Source of the DNA: Acephala macrosclerotiorum
Taxonomy: Eukaryota; Ascomycota; Leotiomycetes; Helotiales; Mollisiaceae
Assembly (NCBI GenBank): GCA_014904845.1
Contig: MU119427.1
Span: 28,784-92,783 of the forward strand
Length of the DNA stretch: 64,000 nucleotides
Direction: 5' to 3'
This document shows, piece by piece, positions 10,567-22,093 of this stretch. Positions within the stretch are counted from its first letter, which is position 1; every line of letters starts with the position of its first letter. Position numbers and translations under genes: made by a program. Under the pieces are notes generated by a model, which saw only the letters and a list, made by a program, of their open reading frames with translations, was not told the DNA's origin and searched no databases.

Positions 10567-12680
10567 TCATCCCTTCTTCAAATCAATCCTCAATGCCAAC
10601 GGCCGCACACTCGTTACTTTCTTACTACCAGTGTGAGAAAAAAATACTCAACTATTTAAATAGCTATTGAATAGTATTGAGTACTATTGAGTTGAGTAGA
10701 AGTAGCAGTGCTATGACTAAGCTATTGAGTTGAGTAGTGAGTAGCTACTCAATACTATTGAATAAACACGTGATCGTTACATATAAACTTATATAAATAA
10801 AATATTTTTAATAAGAAAATAAAACTTTTAATCTAAGTATTAAAATTTAATACAATTTATAGTTTGAATAAAAAAAACAATAAAAACTACTTTTTTTTAA
10901 TATAAAACAAATTTTTAAAGTTTAATCATATATATTATTTAATAAATCGAATAATATTTCGGCTTTTAAATTCTCGGAGATTATTTTAAGTATTCGAAGG
11001 ACTTTAAATCCCGGGGGATATATTTTTAAATAATTTATTCGGTTTATTATTAATTAAATCTGTCGAGTTAATTATCGGAGAGTTATTGGTTTTCGGCGTC
11101 GGCAAAACCTTCGAAGCTTAAATAAGCATAGCGCTTTACTCAATCAGGCTTACTCTTCCAGTCCTTTCGCTAATTCAGCCAATTAAGCATTGCGGCTCAA
11201 ACCCACATGATTCTATTCAATAATCTACTCAATACTACTCATTAGCTATTGAGTTGAGTAGAGTAGCATAGGATTTTGGTTGAGTTGAGTTGAGTAGCAC
11301 TAGAATTGCTATTGAATACTACTCAATTTCTCACACTGCTTACTACTATTAACACTAAAAACAAATTTATCTAAAGCCTGAGTCCTGTAAGCCAACCCCG
11401 TAGGATCAATCCACGTCCCACAAGTAGCCATGAACATACTATCCTTCGCCGTTCCACCCAAATCCTCAAACACAGCCTTCATTGAAACCTGTTTATTCCT
11501 ATCTGTATTCGCAACCTCAAGATCGGTAGGATACAATCTCGCACTGAAATTCGCACCGATGTAACCCAAAGACAAGATGTTGGCTGCTTGAAGCATATCC
11601 GCCCCATTATTGATCCAGGACGTGATTCCTATTCCCGGCCCACCCGGATCTGTCGCCAAAACGATCGGGGAGTTTATGGAGGGGCTTTTATACGCCCCTC
11701 CATACGTAGCCTGCGCTTCCGCTCTCGCCATCTGTTCCATAGCCGGCATAATCGCGTTCCCAAAAATATTACCAATCGCCCAATTACTCAGACCCAGATC
11801 TCCAGCAACCAAGACCGAGAACCCGATATCATATTCTGGTAGAATGGAGATGAGCGAACTGTAAGAACCGATTCGACCGTCTTTGTTGAATGAAGTGATT
11901 ATTTCGTATGGTCGGTCTGGGAAGAGTTGGAATTGGCGGAGACCCCAGGGCCAGCCGACTGTTTCTCGCATGTCCGAGGTCAAAGTTACGGGTTTGAGCC
12001 GGCGGCGAGTTTGGGCGGAGGACATAAGTGTGGATTTTAAGATGGAACGACCGACGGCAGCGAGGCCGTTGGCTGAGGAGTACATGCTTCCGGCTCTGGA
12101 GTTTACAAGTAGGTGTTTGTTTGGATTGGGGGACAGGTTCACTTACGGAGTCTCTTCGCCTAGCTGTACAGCCCGTTGGGTATCTTTCCACGTGCCAGGA
12201 ATGACTCCCGTGGACTCATTCGGTGTTGTGTAGAAAGTACGATTCAAACCAAGTAGCTTGAGAATCTTGTCCCTGGTGGAAGACTGAAAGCTTTTCCCGT
12301 AATACTTTCCAAAGCATACGCAAAAATCTGGAAAGCAATATTCGAGTACGCTGGAGTCCCAGCTGATGCAAACGCGGGGTAGAGGTGCTGGAAAGTTTGA
12401 AAGAATTGAGTGCGGTTGCAAAGTGGGTACCCGCCACAAGGTGGGATTACGGATGCTGCCAGGGGTGGAAATCCAAGTGCAACAGACTCAGTTTGCTTCA
12501 TTGTCAGAGCGAGCTCTCCAATGATAGTATCTAGATTTTGTTAGCTTTCGTCTGTTTCTAGGTTTCAAGAACTCACTGTCGTTCGAAATGCCAGCCACGT
12601 GACTTGCCAACTCTCCAATCGTGATATCTTCCCATGCTACCTTGGTGAGGGCAATTCTGGTCTGGTTGTATTGGCATCAC
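10567..12680 (-). pseudogene. Beta-lactamase-family serine hydrolase pseudogene, split by MITE
   Basis: On the minus strand, pieces match the fungal class-C beta-lactamase-like family: WEDITIGELASHVAGISND (about 12586-12660), intron 12530-12576, then TPAYSNIAFQIFAYALESIT (about 12320-12380), NRTFYTTPNESTGVIPGTW (about 12190-12250), intron, then AGSMYSSANGLAAVGRS and the C-terminal domain to 11339. Lesions: a 1-nt frameshift near 12290 (after ITGKAFS), the N-terminus with the SxxK motif missing where the AT-rich block begins, and a hAT-like MITE at 10629-11338 inside the last exon. Without the MITE and one target copy, the frame runs straight from NSSK into a short tail and stops at 10567-10569, so the gene was intact at the time or close to the time of insertion. 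Confidence 0.85.
10629..11338. mobile_element. hAT-like MITE, 710 bp, 8-bp target duplication
   Basis: The ends are inverted repeats: CAGTGTGAGAAA at 10629 and TTCTCACACTG at the right end. An identical 8-bp CTTACTAC lies directly outside both ends (10621-10628 and 11339-11346), which is the hAT target-duplication length. Subterminal regions carry many copies of CTATTGAGTTGAGTAG in both orientations, typical of transposase-binding repeats. The centre (about 10790-11110) is AT-rich and shows RIP-like depletion of C and G outside CpG. No transposase is encoded, so it is non-autonomous. Confidence 0.92.
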
Positions 12681-12689
12681 CAAGGGATA

Positions 12690-12707
12690 CCTATTACTAG
12701 TAATAGG
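12690..12707. repeat. 18-bp perfect palindrome at gene/AT-block junction
   Basis: CCTATTACTAGTAATAGG is its own reverse complement. It lies exactly where recognisable beta-lactamase coding sequence ends and the AT-rich block starts, so it may mark an insertion or rearrangement joint. Confidence 0.6.
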
Positions 12708-12885
12708 CCAGAAATGAAGATATAAAGTTATTTTAATTATATTTATTAAATTGTAATTATCAATTTAAAAAAGCGCGCAAAAATTAAAAAAATATAACTT
12801 TAACTCTAGCAAGACGACGCTAGTCCTAATCAGGACCAGTGCCGCACGTGATTATTAAACTAGTATTGTACTCACAGGTTAATAG

Positions 12886-13220
12886 TAAATAATAAAACGT
12901 TCTTTGTATTTTGCGCCGTGCTTTGCTTTTAACGATTTGAACTTTGAAATAATATAAAATTTTTATTTATATCGATTTCGTTAACGTAAATAAAAACGTT
13001 TTTTTTTATATATTTTTTTCGAGTTTTACGAAGAGTTTATAAAGAGTTTTAAACTACGAAAATGTTAAATATTAAAAGTAATATATTTTAACGTTTTTTA
13101 ATAAAATTTTAATATAAATATATATTACAAATATTACGTTTTATTATATAATTTTAAAATAAACTATTTTTTTTTAATAAAATACTTTTAATTATTATTA
13201 AAAATATATTATAAATTTTA
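12886..13220 (+). repeat. RIP-mutated copy of the 46-51 kb transposon terminal modules
   Basis: 12886-12943 aligns to the terminal module at 46565-46617 (GCGCCGTGCTTTGCTTTTAA here, CGCCGTGCCTTGCCTTTGAC there). 12955-13220 aligns to the reverse complement of 47385-47665, for example TTTATTTATATCGATTTCG against TTTATTTATATCGATTTTA, and GTTAAATATTAAAAGTAATA against GCTAAATACTAAAAGCGACA. Almost all differences are C to T or G to A in this copy. Order here is module A, reverse-complement U, reverse-complement B. Confidence 0.75.
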
Positions 13221-14894
13221 ATATAAATTTTATATTAAAATTATTAAAATAAATATTTTTTAATTTCAATTATTTATTCGATTTAAAAATTAATATTATT
13301 ATTTTTTTTGTATATATAATATTAATACTTTTAACAATAAACGATTTTATTTAAATTTAATTAGTTTATTAAAAATTTCGTAATTACGAGATTTCGAATT
13401 AATATATAATCGATTCAATAAAAAATATTAAAATTTTAATAAATATACAATTATAATTATAAATTATTTATTAATACAAATTATATAAAAATTGTAAATA
13501 AATTAAAATTTAATTAAATATTTTTAAATTTCAATTTTCAAGTAATTTTATTAATTTATTATTATATAAATTAATAAAATATAATTGTATTTAATAAAAA
13601 TAGTAATTATAAAACTCGTTTTTATTTTAAATATTAAAACTAGTAATTGTTTTTTCGATGAAAAATATTAAAACTTTTTAAATACGTTTTTACTTTAAAT
13701 ATTAAATATTTTTATAATTATATAATTTAATTTTTTTATATAATATTTCAAATTTTTTAAAATTTACGTTTTTAATAATTTACATTGAAAAATTAATAAT
13801 GAATTAATTATTTTATATTTCGAATTATTTATAAACTAAAAAAAAAGTTTATAAATAATAAATCGACGTTTATATTATCGATATTAATTTATCAAAGTTT
13901 AAATCGATAAAAAAACTATTTTTTTTAAAATAAAAAACAAAAAAAATATTTTATATAAAATTTAATATTCAAATTAAATTTTTAAAAAAATGTTTTTTAT
14001 ATATTATTTCGTATCGAGTATTACTTTAAACTTAAAAAAATATTTTATTTTTTAAATTTATTTTTAATCGAAATTATTTTTCGAGATTTAAAATTAAATA
14101 TATTATTGATTTCGATTATTATTATAATAATTATATTTTCGATATTATTGACGACTTTCGATTAAAAATATTTACTCGATCTAAGAAAAAAATAATAATA
14201 ATAATAATAATTTTAAAAAAATTTTTTTTTAAATAATTATAAAAAAAACGTAAATTACAAAAAAAAATTTCAAATTTTCAAAATTTTTAAAATTTTAATT
14301 ATCGGTAAATCGATTAAAATACTTATTATATTACTAAGAATTTGTAAAAGAAATATTAATTTAAAAAAAAAACAAAATAAAAACTTATTAAATACGTTAA
14401 AAAAAAAAAATCGAATATTTTATTACGTTCGCGTTATAAAAAGAATTATAACGTTACGATAATAATTTTAAAACTAATAAAAAAAAGATTTAAAAACGAA
14501 ATAAAAACTATTATATAATACGTTAAATCGATTATAAGTTTATTAAATAAATCCGATTATAATTAACGCTAATAATTGATTAAATTTTCGATATTAAATA
14601 AATATTAAAAACTTTTCGAGTTTTTTTTCGAGTTAATAAAAGTAATTTTTTTCTAAGAAAAAAAAAAAAACTAAAATAAAATAATAAAATTTTAATCGAA
14701 GTCGAAAAATTTAATTATATTCGAAAAATTTAATTTATAATAATAATTCGCTTTTTTCTTTGATCGATTTTTACGTTCGAATAATAAATATATATAATTA
14801 TATATATTATAAAAAAATAATTAATAATAATCTCGATAATTTTATTATTTAACGATAAATATAAATTTAAAATAAATTTTATTTTATTTTATTT

Positions 14895-15275
14895 TATTTT
14901 ATAATTACGCAATTTTTAAAAAAAAAATTTAAATTTTTTTTTTTTAAAATTATATATTAAATAAATTAATTTAAATTAATTAAATCGATTGTAATAATTA
15001 AATATAAAAACGAGAATTTTAAAAAGTTTTTTTTTAATATAAAATTTTATTAAAAGTAAATTCTTATTTAAAGTTTTAAAGTAATAATAAAATATTAAAA
15101 TCTTTTTTTTTTTTTAAATTTTATAATTATACAATTTTTAAAAAAAATTTTAAAATTTTTTTTTTTAGAATTATATATTAAATAAAATAATCAAAAGTAA
15201 TTAAATCGATCGTAGTAATTTAATATAAAAAACGAAAATTTTAAAGAATATTTTCTAGTAATATAAAGTTTTATA
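14895..15275. repeat. Tandem direct repeat inside RIP block, about 155 bp x2
   Basis: 14895-15050 and 15117-15275 share TTATAATTA-CAATTTTTAAAAA, AATTATATATTAAATAAA, AATTAAATCGATNGTA and ACGARAATTTTAAARA in the same order, offset by about 222 bp. Likely an internal repeat of the element buried in the block. Confidence 0.6.
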
Positions 15276-17510
15276 ATACGTTTTTATTTTAAATACTAAA
15301 ATACTTATTAATTTATTGATTTTATCGTTCGATAAAATTTTAAATTATTATTTTATTTTAATAATTATATTAATTTCAAATGTTTATAAAACGTTTAAAT
15401 TAAAAAATTTTAATTTGAAACTTGAAATACAAATAGATTATTAAAATCGAAGATTTTATAATCTTTCGTAAAAACATTTTTACGAGATTTACGAAGTAAA
15501 ATATATATCGAGTATTGAAAGAAAAAATTCGTTTATTATTAACTCGTTTAACGAGTCGTCGAACGAATTTTTTTTTTGAAACGAGAGAAATATTTTTAAA
15601 AAATATATATAAAAAAAAAACTTTAATCGAATTTTTTATTTTAAAAATAATATTAATATTAATTTTTATAATTTTAAATTATATAAAAATATTAAATTAT
15701 TAATTAAAAAAATTTATATTAAATATAAATTATTATAAATTTTAATAAAATTAATTTTATTTATTTAATTAAATAATATTATTAAATTTTTAATAACGTT
15801 TTTAAAAAATTAATAAATAATTTATTATAATATTAAAAAAAATTAAAATAATAAAAATAAAATAAAAAATATATTAAAATTAATTATTTTTTTATTTTTT
15901 AATTTTTTTAAATATAATAAAATATAATTATATTTTAATTTTAAAATATATTAAAAAATAAAAATAAATTTCGATTAAATATATTACGATTAATATTATT
16001 TATTTATTTTATATATTTATAAAAATTTAAATTTATTTTATTTTATTAAAATTTAATTTCGTTTAATAATTAAAAAAATAAATAAATATAATTTTTCGAT
16101 TATAATTAAACGTATAATAAAAATATATATTAAAAAAAAATAAAAAAAAATTATTATATTTTTTTATTTAAAATTTTAAAAATATAAATAATAATTTTAA
16201 TATTTATTATATATTTATTAAATTATTAATTTAATTTAAAAAATTAAATAAAAATATAATAATTTTTATTTTAATAAAAAATAAATAAATATTAAAATAA
16301 AATATATAAAAAAAATTTAAATTTTTATTTATATTAATAAAATAATTATATTATTTTGAATTGAATTTTAATTAATTTATTAAAAAAAAAAATTTATTAA
16401 TCGTTTTATTGAAAAATATATATACTAATAATATTATTAATTCGTTTATTAAAAAAAAATTACGTATTAATTATTTATTAATAATATTAACGATTTGTCA
16501 ATAGTGCGTATTACGTAATAATTGTATATTTAAATTTTTAACGTTTAATTAATAATCGATTAATAAATAAATTTCAATTTATAAAAATATTAAAATTTTT
16601 AATTATAAACGATTATACGTGATTTTTAAATAATTATATTTTAATTTAAATTTTTAATATCGAATAATATAATTACTCGTATATTAAATCGGTATTTTTA
16701 TGCGCGTAAATTTTATTTAAATCGATCGATTTTACGATTAAATTTTAAATAATATTAATATTTTTAATAATTAATCGAATAAAATACAATTATTAGTTTT
16801 TTAATAAAAAATATTAAAATTTTCGTAATTTTTATTTTTATAATTTAATATTTTAATACGTATTTAATAAATTTAATTAATATTTTAAATTATAAATATT
16901 TATAATTTATGATTTATAATTTATAATATTTATTTAATTTATTATAAAAATTTTAAATAAATTTATTAAACGTATATTAAAATATTATTCGAATTTATAT
17001 ACGAACGAATATTATAATTAATTAATATTAAAAATTAATTAATTTAATTAATTAAATATAATTTAAAATTTTAATATATAATTATTACGTAATATATATT
17101 ATTAATAATTAATTAATATATAATTTTTTTTAAATATTTTAATTTATATAAATAAATAAACGAATTAATTAACGAATTAATAAAAATAATCGAATAATTA
17201 AAATAATTTTAAATAATATTTTTTTTAATTTTATTTCGAATTTAATTAATTAATATTATTATTTTATTTAAACGTTTTTTATTTTCATTTTATTTTTTAT
17301 TTAAATTATTTAAATTTAATTTTTTTTTAAATTTTTTTAAATTTTTATTTTTATTAATTTATTTATTTTAAAATATATTATATTTTATTATTAAATTACG
17401 ATTTTAAATAAATTATTATTAATAAAAAATACAATTAAAATATATTTAAAAACTTTAATAAATATATTAAATCGAATAAAACTTTTTTATTTCTTATAAA
17501 CGTTATCCAA

Positions 17511-18326
17511 GGTTATAATTAATCGACCCTTTGAAAAATGTGGATTCATTTATGCATTCATGAAATTTGGAGACGGCGTAAGGAGATAGAGTCCTGAGTA
17601 ACGTTTTTCGTTAGCGTAAAGCTAATAACTTTGCCGTTTATTATTTTTTCCAACTCTTGCGACATTGGCAGACGTCGATTAAAGAGAGTTTTTATTAGTA
17701 GATCGGTATTTCCAAGTGTCTTATAATACTCGTAACTATTATTGAAAACAATAACAATATCGCCTATTGTTGTTTCGCTCCCTTTGCTTCGCTGGACGAA
17801 TGGGGCGACTGGACAACGGGAGTAGTTGAAAGATTAAAGATCTAATAAAAACGATAACTTTACAATGCAGTTTACTTTGTATTTGCATAAGCGTTATATT
17901 TAAAATCATTCTGGATCCGAGGGAGCGGAAAACTTTTTAATCTAATAAAACGTTTTACTTATTCTTAAAAATCAGGATCCTCTTTGGCCTCCATACCAGA
18001 GTTCGTTGTTGGCTCCCATCCAGCCTATTAGAACCCAGCTCTGGTTAGGCTCAAATTTGATCCAATAGCAATGCACATGCTGCGGGAGGGGATGCAGCCG
18101 GCGATAAGACGTAGAACAGCCTCTAATTTGTTGAGAAACGACATGCCGCATATGTGAGGGTGGCAGTGCTACCTGCTGCTCACCTCCCCTCTTTCCGAGT
18201 CCCAAAGAGATGGAGCGCAGCCTGATGTGAACCGGTCCTCATGAATGCCTGACTACATCTGAAAATTTTTCAAGACGGTTTCGTCGCTGCCTACACCTAC
18301 CAAAATTCTCATAAGCAGACTTAGAT
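17511..18326. other. Intergenic, upstream of hydrolase-Ubl-RING gene
   Basis: Composition returns to normal within about 100 bp of 17510. No gene, repeat or RNA is recognised; the putative promoter of the gene starting at 18327 lies at the right end. A 77-codon minus-strand frame at 17972-18205 has no recognisable features. Confidence 0.4.
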
Positions 18327-21300
18327 ATGGCCGCAGATCCAGTATCTAGCTCTGGAAGCGCTGGCTGCTATACATATTTCAGTGGGCAAAATGAACCGGG
18401 GCTGTACCTAGTCCAGCCGCTCCAGCCTGCCCTGACATATACTTGCGAGTGAGTATGGGAAACAACCATTCTGCCCGTGCAGGGGTTCTCCGGGGTCTAT
18501 CGCGTGAACTACTTCTGACTGCAGGTGGTCGAAATAGCATTTTTCTTCTCCATGGTCTAAACGGCGGGGCTACAAAGACTTGGCAATGTCCAGAAGATGG
18601 ACCTGGCCATACCTGGTTCCGAGACCATCTTCCTTCTCTTGTCAAGGATGAGATTCGGGGCACAAATGCCCGTATCTGGACTTTCGGGTATAATGCTAGC
18701 GTTTTCTCCTCGGTATCATCTTCATTGGATATAGGGGACTTTGGGCGGAGCCTCCTAGAGAGTGTTCGGCAAGTGCGAGTTGGATTTGAGGTAATCGACA
18801 CCCGGCGGCTTGATATACGGCACGCGTAGTAACATCTGCTCAGAGTCACCGGATTATATGGATCGCTCATTCCATGGGAGGAATTGTTGCCAAGATGGTA
18901 AACTCTACGGACAGTTCAACACATCTCCATCGAACTGATCGAACCTGACAGTGTATGCTAACTTTTAGCCTTCCTTATAGGCATTGATCGAAGCGAAGCT
19001 TGACGCCTTGTATACGCCAATATTTGACGCAACCGTGGGTATCATATTTCTCGCAACACCTCATAAAGGTTCTTCCGCCGCGAACTTTGGCTCTATTGTT
19101 GCCAGTGTTGCGCGCTTAAGCATGATATTCAAGCCCAACACACGATTGATCCGAAGGCTGGAGCGCTATAATGACTTTTTGAGCGAAAAGTCGCACCAGT
19201 TTTCCAAAATATGCTCTAGAATCAAGATTTTCAGCTTCTACGAGACTTGCGAAACGAATCGCATCATGGTATCCTCACAAGTCTTGATCCCCAGACTCTA
19301 AGAGTTTCTTAATTGACGAGTTACAGGTGGTACCAAAGGATTCAGCCGTGATAGGTTTGAACAACGAGGTTTCCATACCCCTTAACGGCGATCACCGGAG
19401 CATTGCCCAGATGCACAACTTCACTCGTGGAGATTGTCACCTGTTTCAGAAGGTTGTCTGCGAACTAGTAGCTCAGACCGCGCCCGAGACTCGTAAGTTA
19501 ACAATGAGAGTCACGGTGGTTCTGTATCAGCCTGTGAGCTCCTCACTAACTCCGTTCAATCTCTAGGTCCTTCTGATGGTCTTACGGAAGACGTCCCCGA
19601 AGGCTTCGTGCGTTGCGTGATAAATTCATGCAATGGCTCTAAACAGTTGACTGCTCTTTATCCAGAGCATACCACCATCGAGAAGCTGTGCGAGTCAGCA
19701 GTTCCGAGGAGATGGTATCGTCCAAATACCATTACAGGACTTCATAGGCTCTTTGATCACGAACAGATTCCATGGTACACGGATAGTATCCCGGCGATAA
19801 CGTCTAGTGGCCCCTCGACTTATGACTTTAACAATCTGAGAATCAACAAAGACGAGCCCGTCATAGAATTCTTCTCGAAAGTTCTCAGTGACTGTACGTT
19901 CTTACCAACACTAGCGCATTCGGCGAGAATTGCCACATGAAATTTTGAAGCTCACGTCCATGCAGACTCTTCTGTCTCAGTCCAGGGAAAACTAGTTCAC
20001 GTTCATGCAGACTGTTCTATGTCAGTCCATGAACCACAAGTTCGAAATAACGGAAAGCTGAAAGCAGAGCTCGGGGCATTTAGGAGAGATCAGCTGTCTC
20101 CAAGCCAAAGCGTGCCAAACTTCCCGTGCATACACGTCAGTGACAGCCTTGCAATATCTTTCCATAGAACGGTGCGAATTCCGGACGACGGAGGGAGCTA
20201 CCCGGCACCCAGTAGTCTCGGCGCGTTACCACTTTTGCCTGTCAGTAAAATAAAGGACAAACTTCCAAGAAATGCAGTCGAGAAAGGGGGCATTGTCGTA
20301 CCGTTGTATGGTACGTGTGTCCTCTAGTTGTTATTTGATTGCTCAGTTACAAACTGACAAACTGAAATTTTCATTAGATATGGAGGCTATGAAAATAAAC
20401 TTCCATGTATACGGCTCGGATCTGTTTGCACCAGAAGCAAAATATGCCGTTCGAGTATTTATTGGTGGGGTTAACGGTCTGTCCGGAGAACCTGTTAAAG
20501 CTAACATGGCAACTGTATTAAAGAGGCTGAATGGTATCGAGCGAACACAGGACTACCTCTACGTTCGCGGTGGCGACAACCCGGCACAGCAATGGCTGGA
20601 TGGAGTGTCGATTGCTCCTGGCATCGTCAGACAATTCGTTGCCGCCCAGCCCTTATCACCAGAAACAATTGAACATCAAGTTACGGGCCTGGCAACAGTG
20701 GGAGGCATCCAAATCGAAATAATACCACAACTACAGCTGGGACGATTCCAGCTGATGCGCCGAGACCACCACCAATCGGATTTACAATATCCTGGCGAGC
20801 GTGCCAGGGCAGAGTGGCAACACCCGCAGAGATTCGAGTCCTCCTCAGACCTTGAAATCCCGTTACAAACGCGTATACATGCTCGGGCGCGTGGGGGGCC
20901 CTCTAGGAAGAGGACGCTTCTCGACGAGCTGGATTGGGTAGAATCGTCCCAAAGGAAGCGGAGAACCGTAGAGTTTCAGCTCTGGCCACCTCCTCCTTCA
21001 ATAGCATTCCGAGTAACGGTCCGGTGTCTTTATCCACGCAAACAAGAACTGCGACTATCTGTCTTCCCGGAGACAACTCTAGGCTTTGTGGCAGCCCAAG
21101 CAGCTCACGCGCTATGTCTACAACCAGAGATGTGGACCTTTAATATACGTAGTCAGTCTTCAGATCGCCGGGCGCTTTTCGACGACAGGACCACTTTGCA
21201 AAGCGCGGATGTTAGACCAGGACAGGTATTACTTCTTGAGCGGCAAATGTTCATCGGGGGAGGAACAAAGTCAGATTATTCACCGCTCCTCGACGTTGGA

Positions 21301-22093
21301 GCGGGGGGGGAAATCAGGCAACGCATTGTGCCAGACGAAGAGGACCCTCGATCCTGGAACGTCAACGATGCTTGTCTCATCAATATCCAGATTGTGAATG
21401 CAGAGTCATTCAGAACAATGACTGGTTTGGAGCCACCACCGTGCCCGATTTCATTCGACGACTACTTGAAAAAAGGCATTCCCTTTACACCGAGCTGCTC
21501 TAAGGGACAAGCTGGGTTGAGCTTTGGGCTTGCTAGCATCAAGCCAGCCAAGAAAATGCTGCCACCTGTTAAGAGTGCTGGTATCGGAGGAACTCCCTCG
21601 AACCAAAAGATCCCTGGCTATTGCGACAAATGCGTGGTAAACTGGGCGAGCTATCGGTGGGTCATTTTCAACTTAGTCGGTGTTGCCCGGCGTGAACTCG
21701 CGGTGCATCGCTAATAGCTTCTCTCCTAGGCTACTTCCGTGTCGCCATCTAATATGTGCAAACTGCGGTGTTGACTTTGCTCGGGATGACATAAACGGAG
21801 TCTTGGTGCACGAAGGGGATTGCACGGTTTGTTCCACGCCCGTTGTGAACATGGACTGGCTGAAACGAGAGCCTGTCGCTACCAGCCAGGTCACCGATGA
21901 CCGAGACCCATTCAAGAGTGTTGTTTCCATTCAACCTCTGGTTAATGCATCAACGGACACTTTTAAAATCGATATGAAATCGGAAGAAGAGGGATATGAA
22001 AGCCAGCCCAGTGGCTCTGAGTACAAGTATGAGGTGCCTGGTGCTTTCCTAGATTCCGACTCTGAAGATAGCGTCTTATGTCCTCTAATGTAA
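18327..22093 (+). CDS. Alpha/beta hydrolase - conserved domain - ubiquitin-like - RING fusion, 1065 aa
   Basis: Nine exons: 18327-18448, 18538-18790, 18844-18897, 18981-19268, 19327-19492, 19567-19893, 19966-20310, 20378-21656, 21730-22093; they sum to 1066 codons and every phase fits. Residues about 30-290 are a SERAC1/PGAP1-like hydrolase of the kind found at the N-terminus of fungal NLRs: GLYLVQP, DIFLLHGLNGG (41-51), nucleophile elbow IAHSMGG (Ser135), FLATPHKGS, and NGDHRS (His262). Residues about 465-640 carry FHRTVRIPDDGG, GGIVVPLY, YAVRVFIGG, QWLDG and IRQFVAAQP-type motifs, which I recall from uncharacterised fungal proteins. About 726-815 resembles a ubiquitin fold (TVRCL, TLQSADVRPGQVLLL). 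C934/C937, C949, H951, C954/C957, C976/C979 form a complete RING-HC pattern, split by the last intron. Acidic Ser-rich tail. Likely ubiquitin-linked; substrate unknown. Confidence 0.8.
19951..20029 (+). repeat. Tandem duplication spanning a 3' splice site, 45-bp offset
   Basis: CTCACGTCCATGCAGACTCT at 19951 and TTCACGTTCATGCAGACTGT at 19996 are near-identical, 45 bp apart. Each contains TGCAG followed by AC, so the intron ending at 19965 has a second possible acceptor ending at 20010. The offset is a multiple of three, so either choice keeps the frame and changes the protein by 15 residues. Confidence 0.65.

Larger units (their letters stand above)
12710..17510. other. RIP-type AT-rich block 1
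   Basis: About 4.8 kb of almost pure A+T with sharp edges. The C and G that remain sit mostly in CpG (ACGTTT, TCGAAT, ATCGAT); CpA, CpT, CpC and the complementary dinucleotides are rare. Stop codons occur densely in every frame and no gene survives. Left part contains the RIP-mutated transposon end at 12886-13220; 14.9-15.3 kb contains a tandem repeat. This fits repeats inactivated by RIP. The identity of most of the block cannot be read. Confidence 0.85.

Noticed and set aside
15515..15703. 62-codon frame in AT block 1
   Set aside because: Only Lys/Ile/Phe/Asn from A+T composition; no conserved feature.
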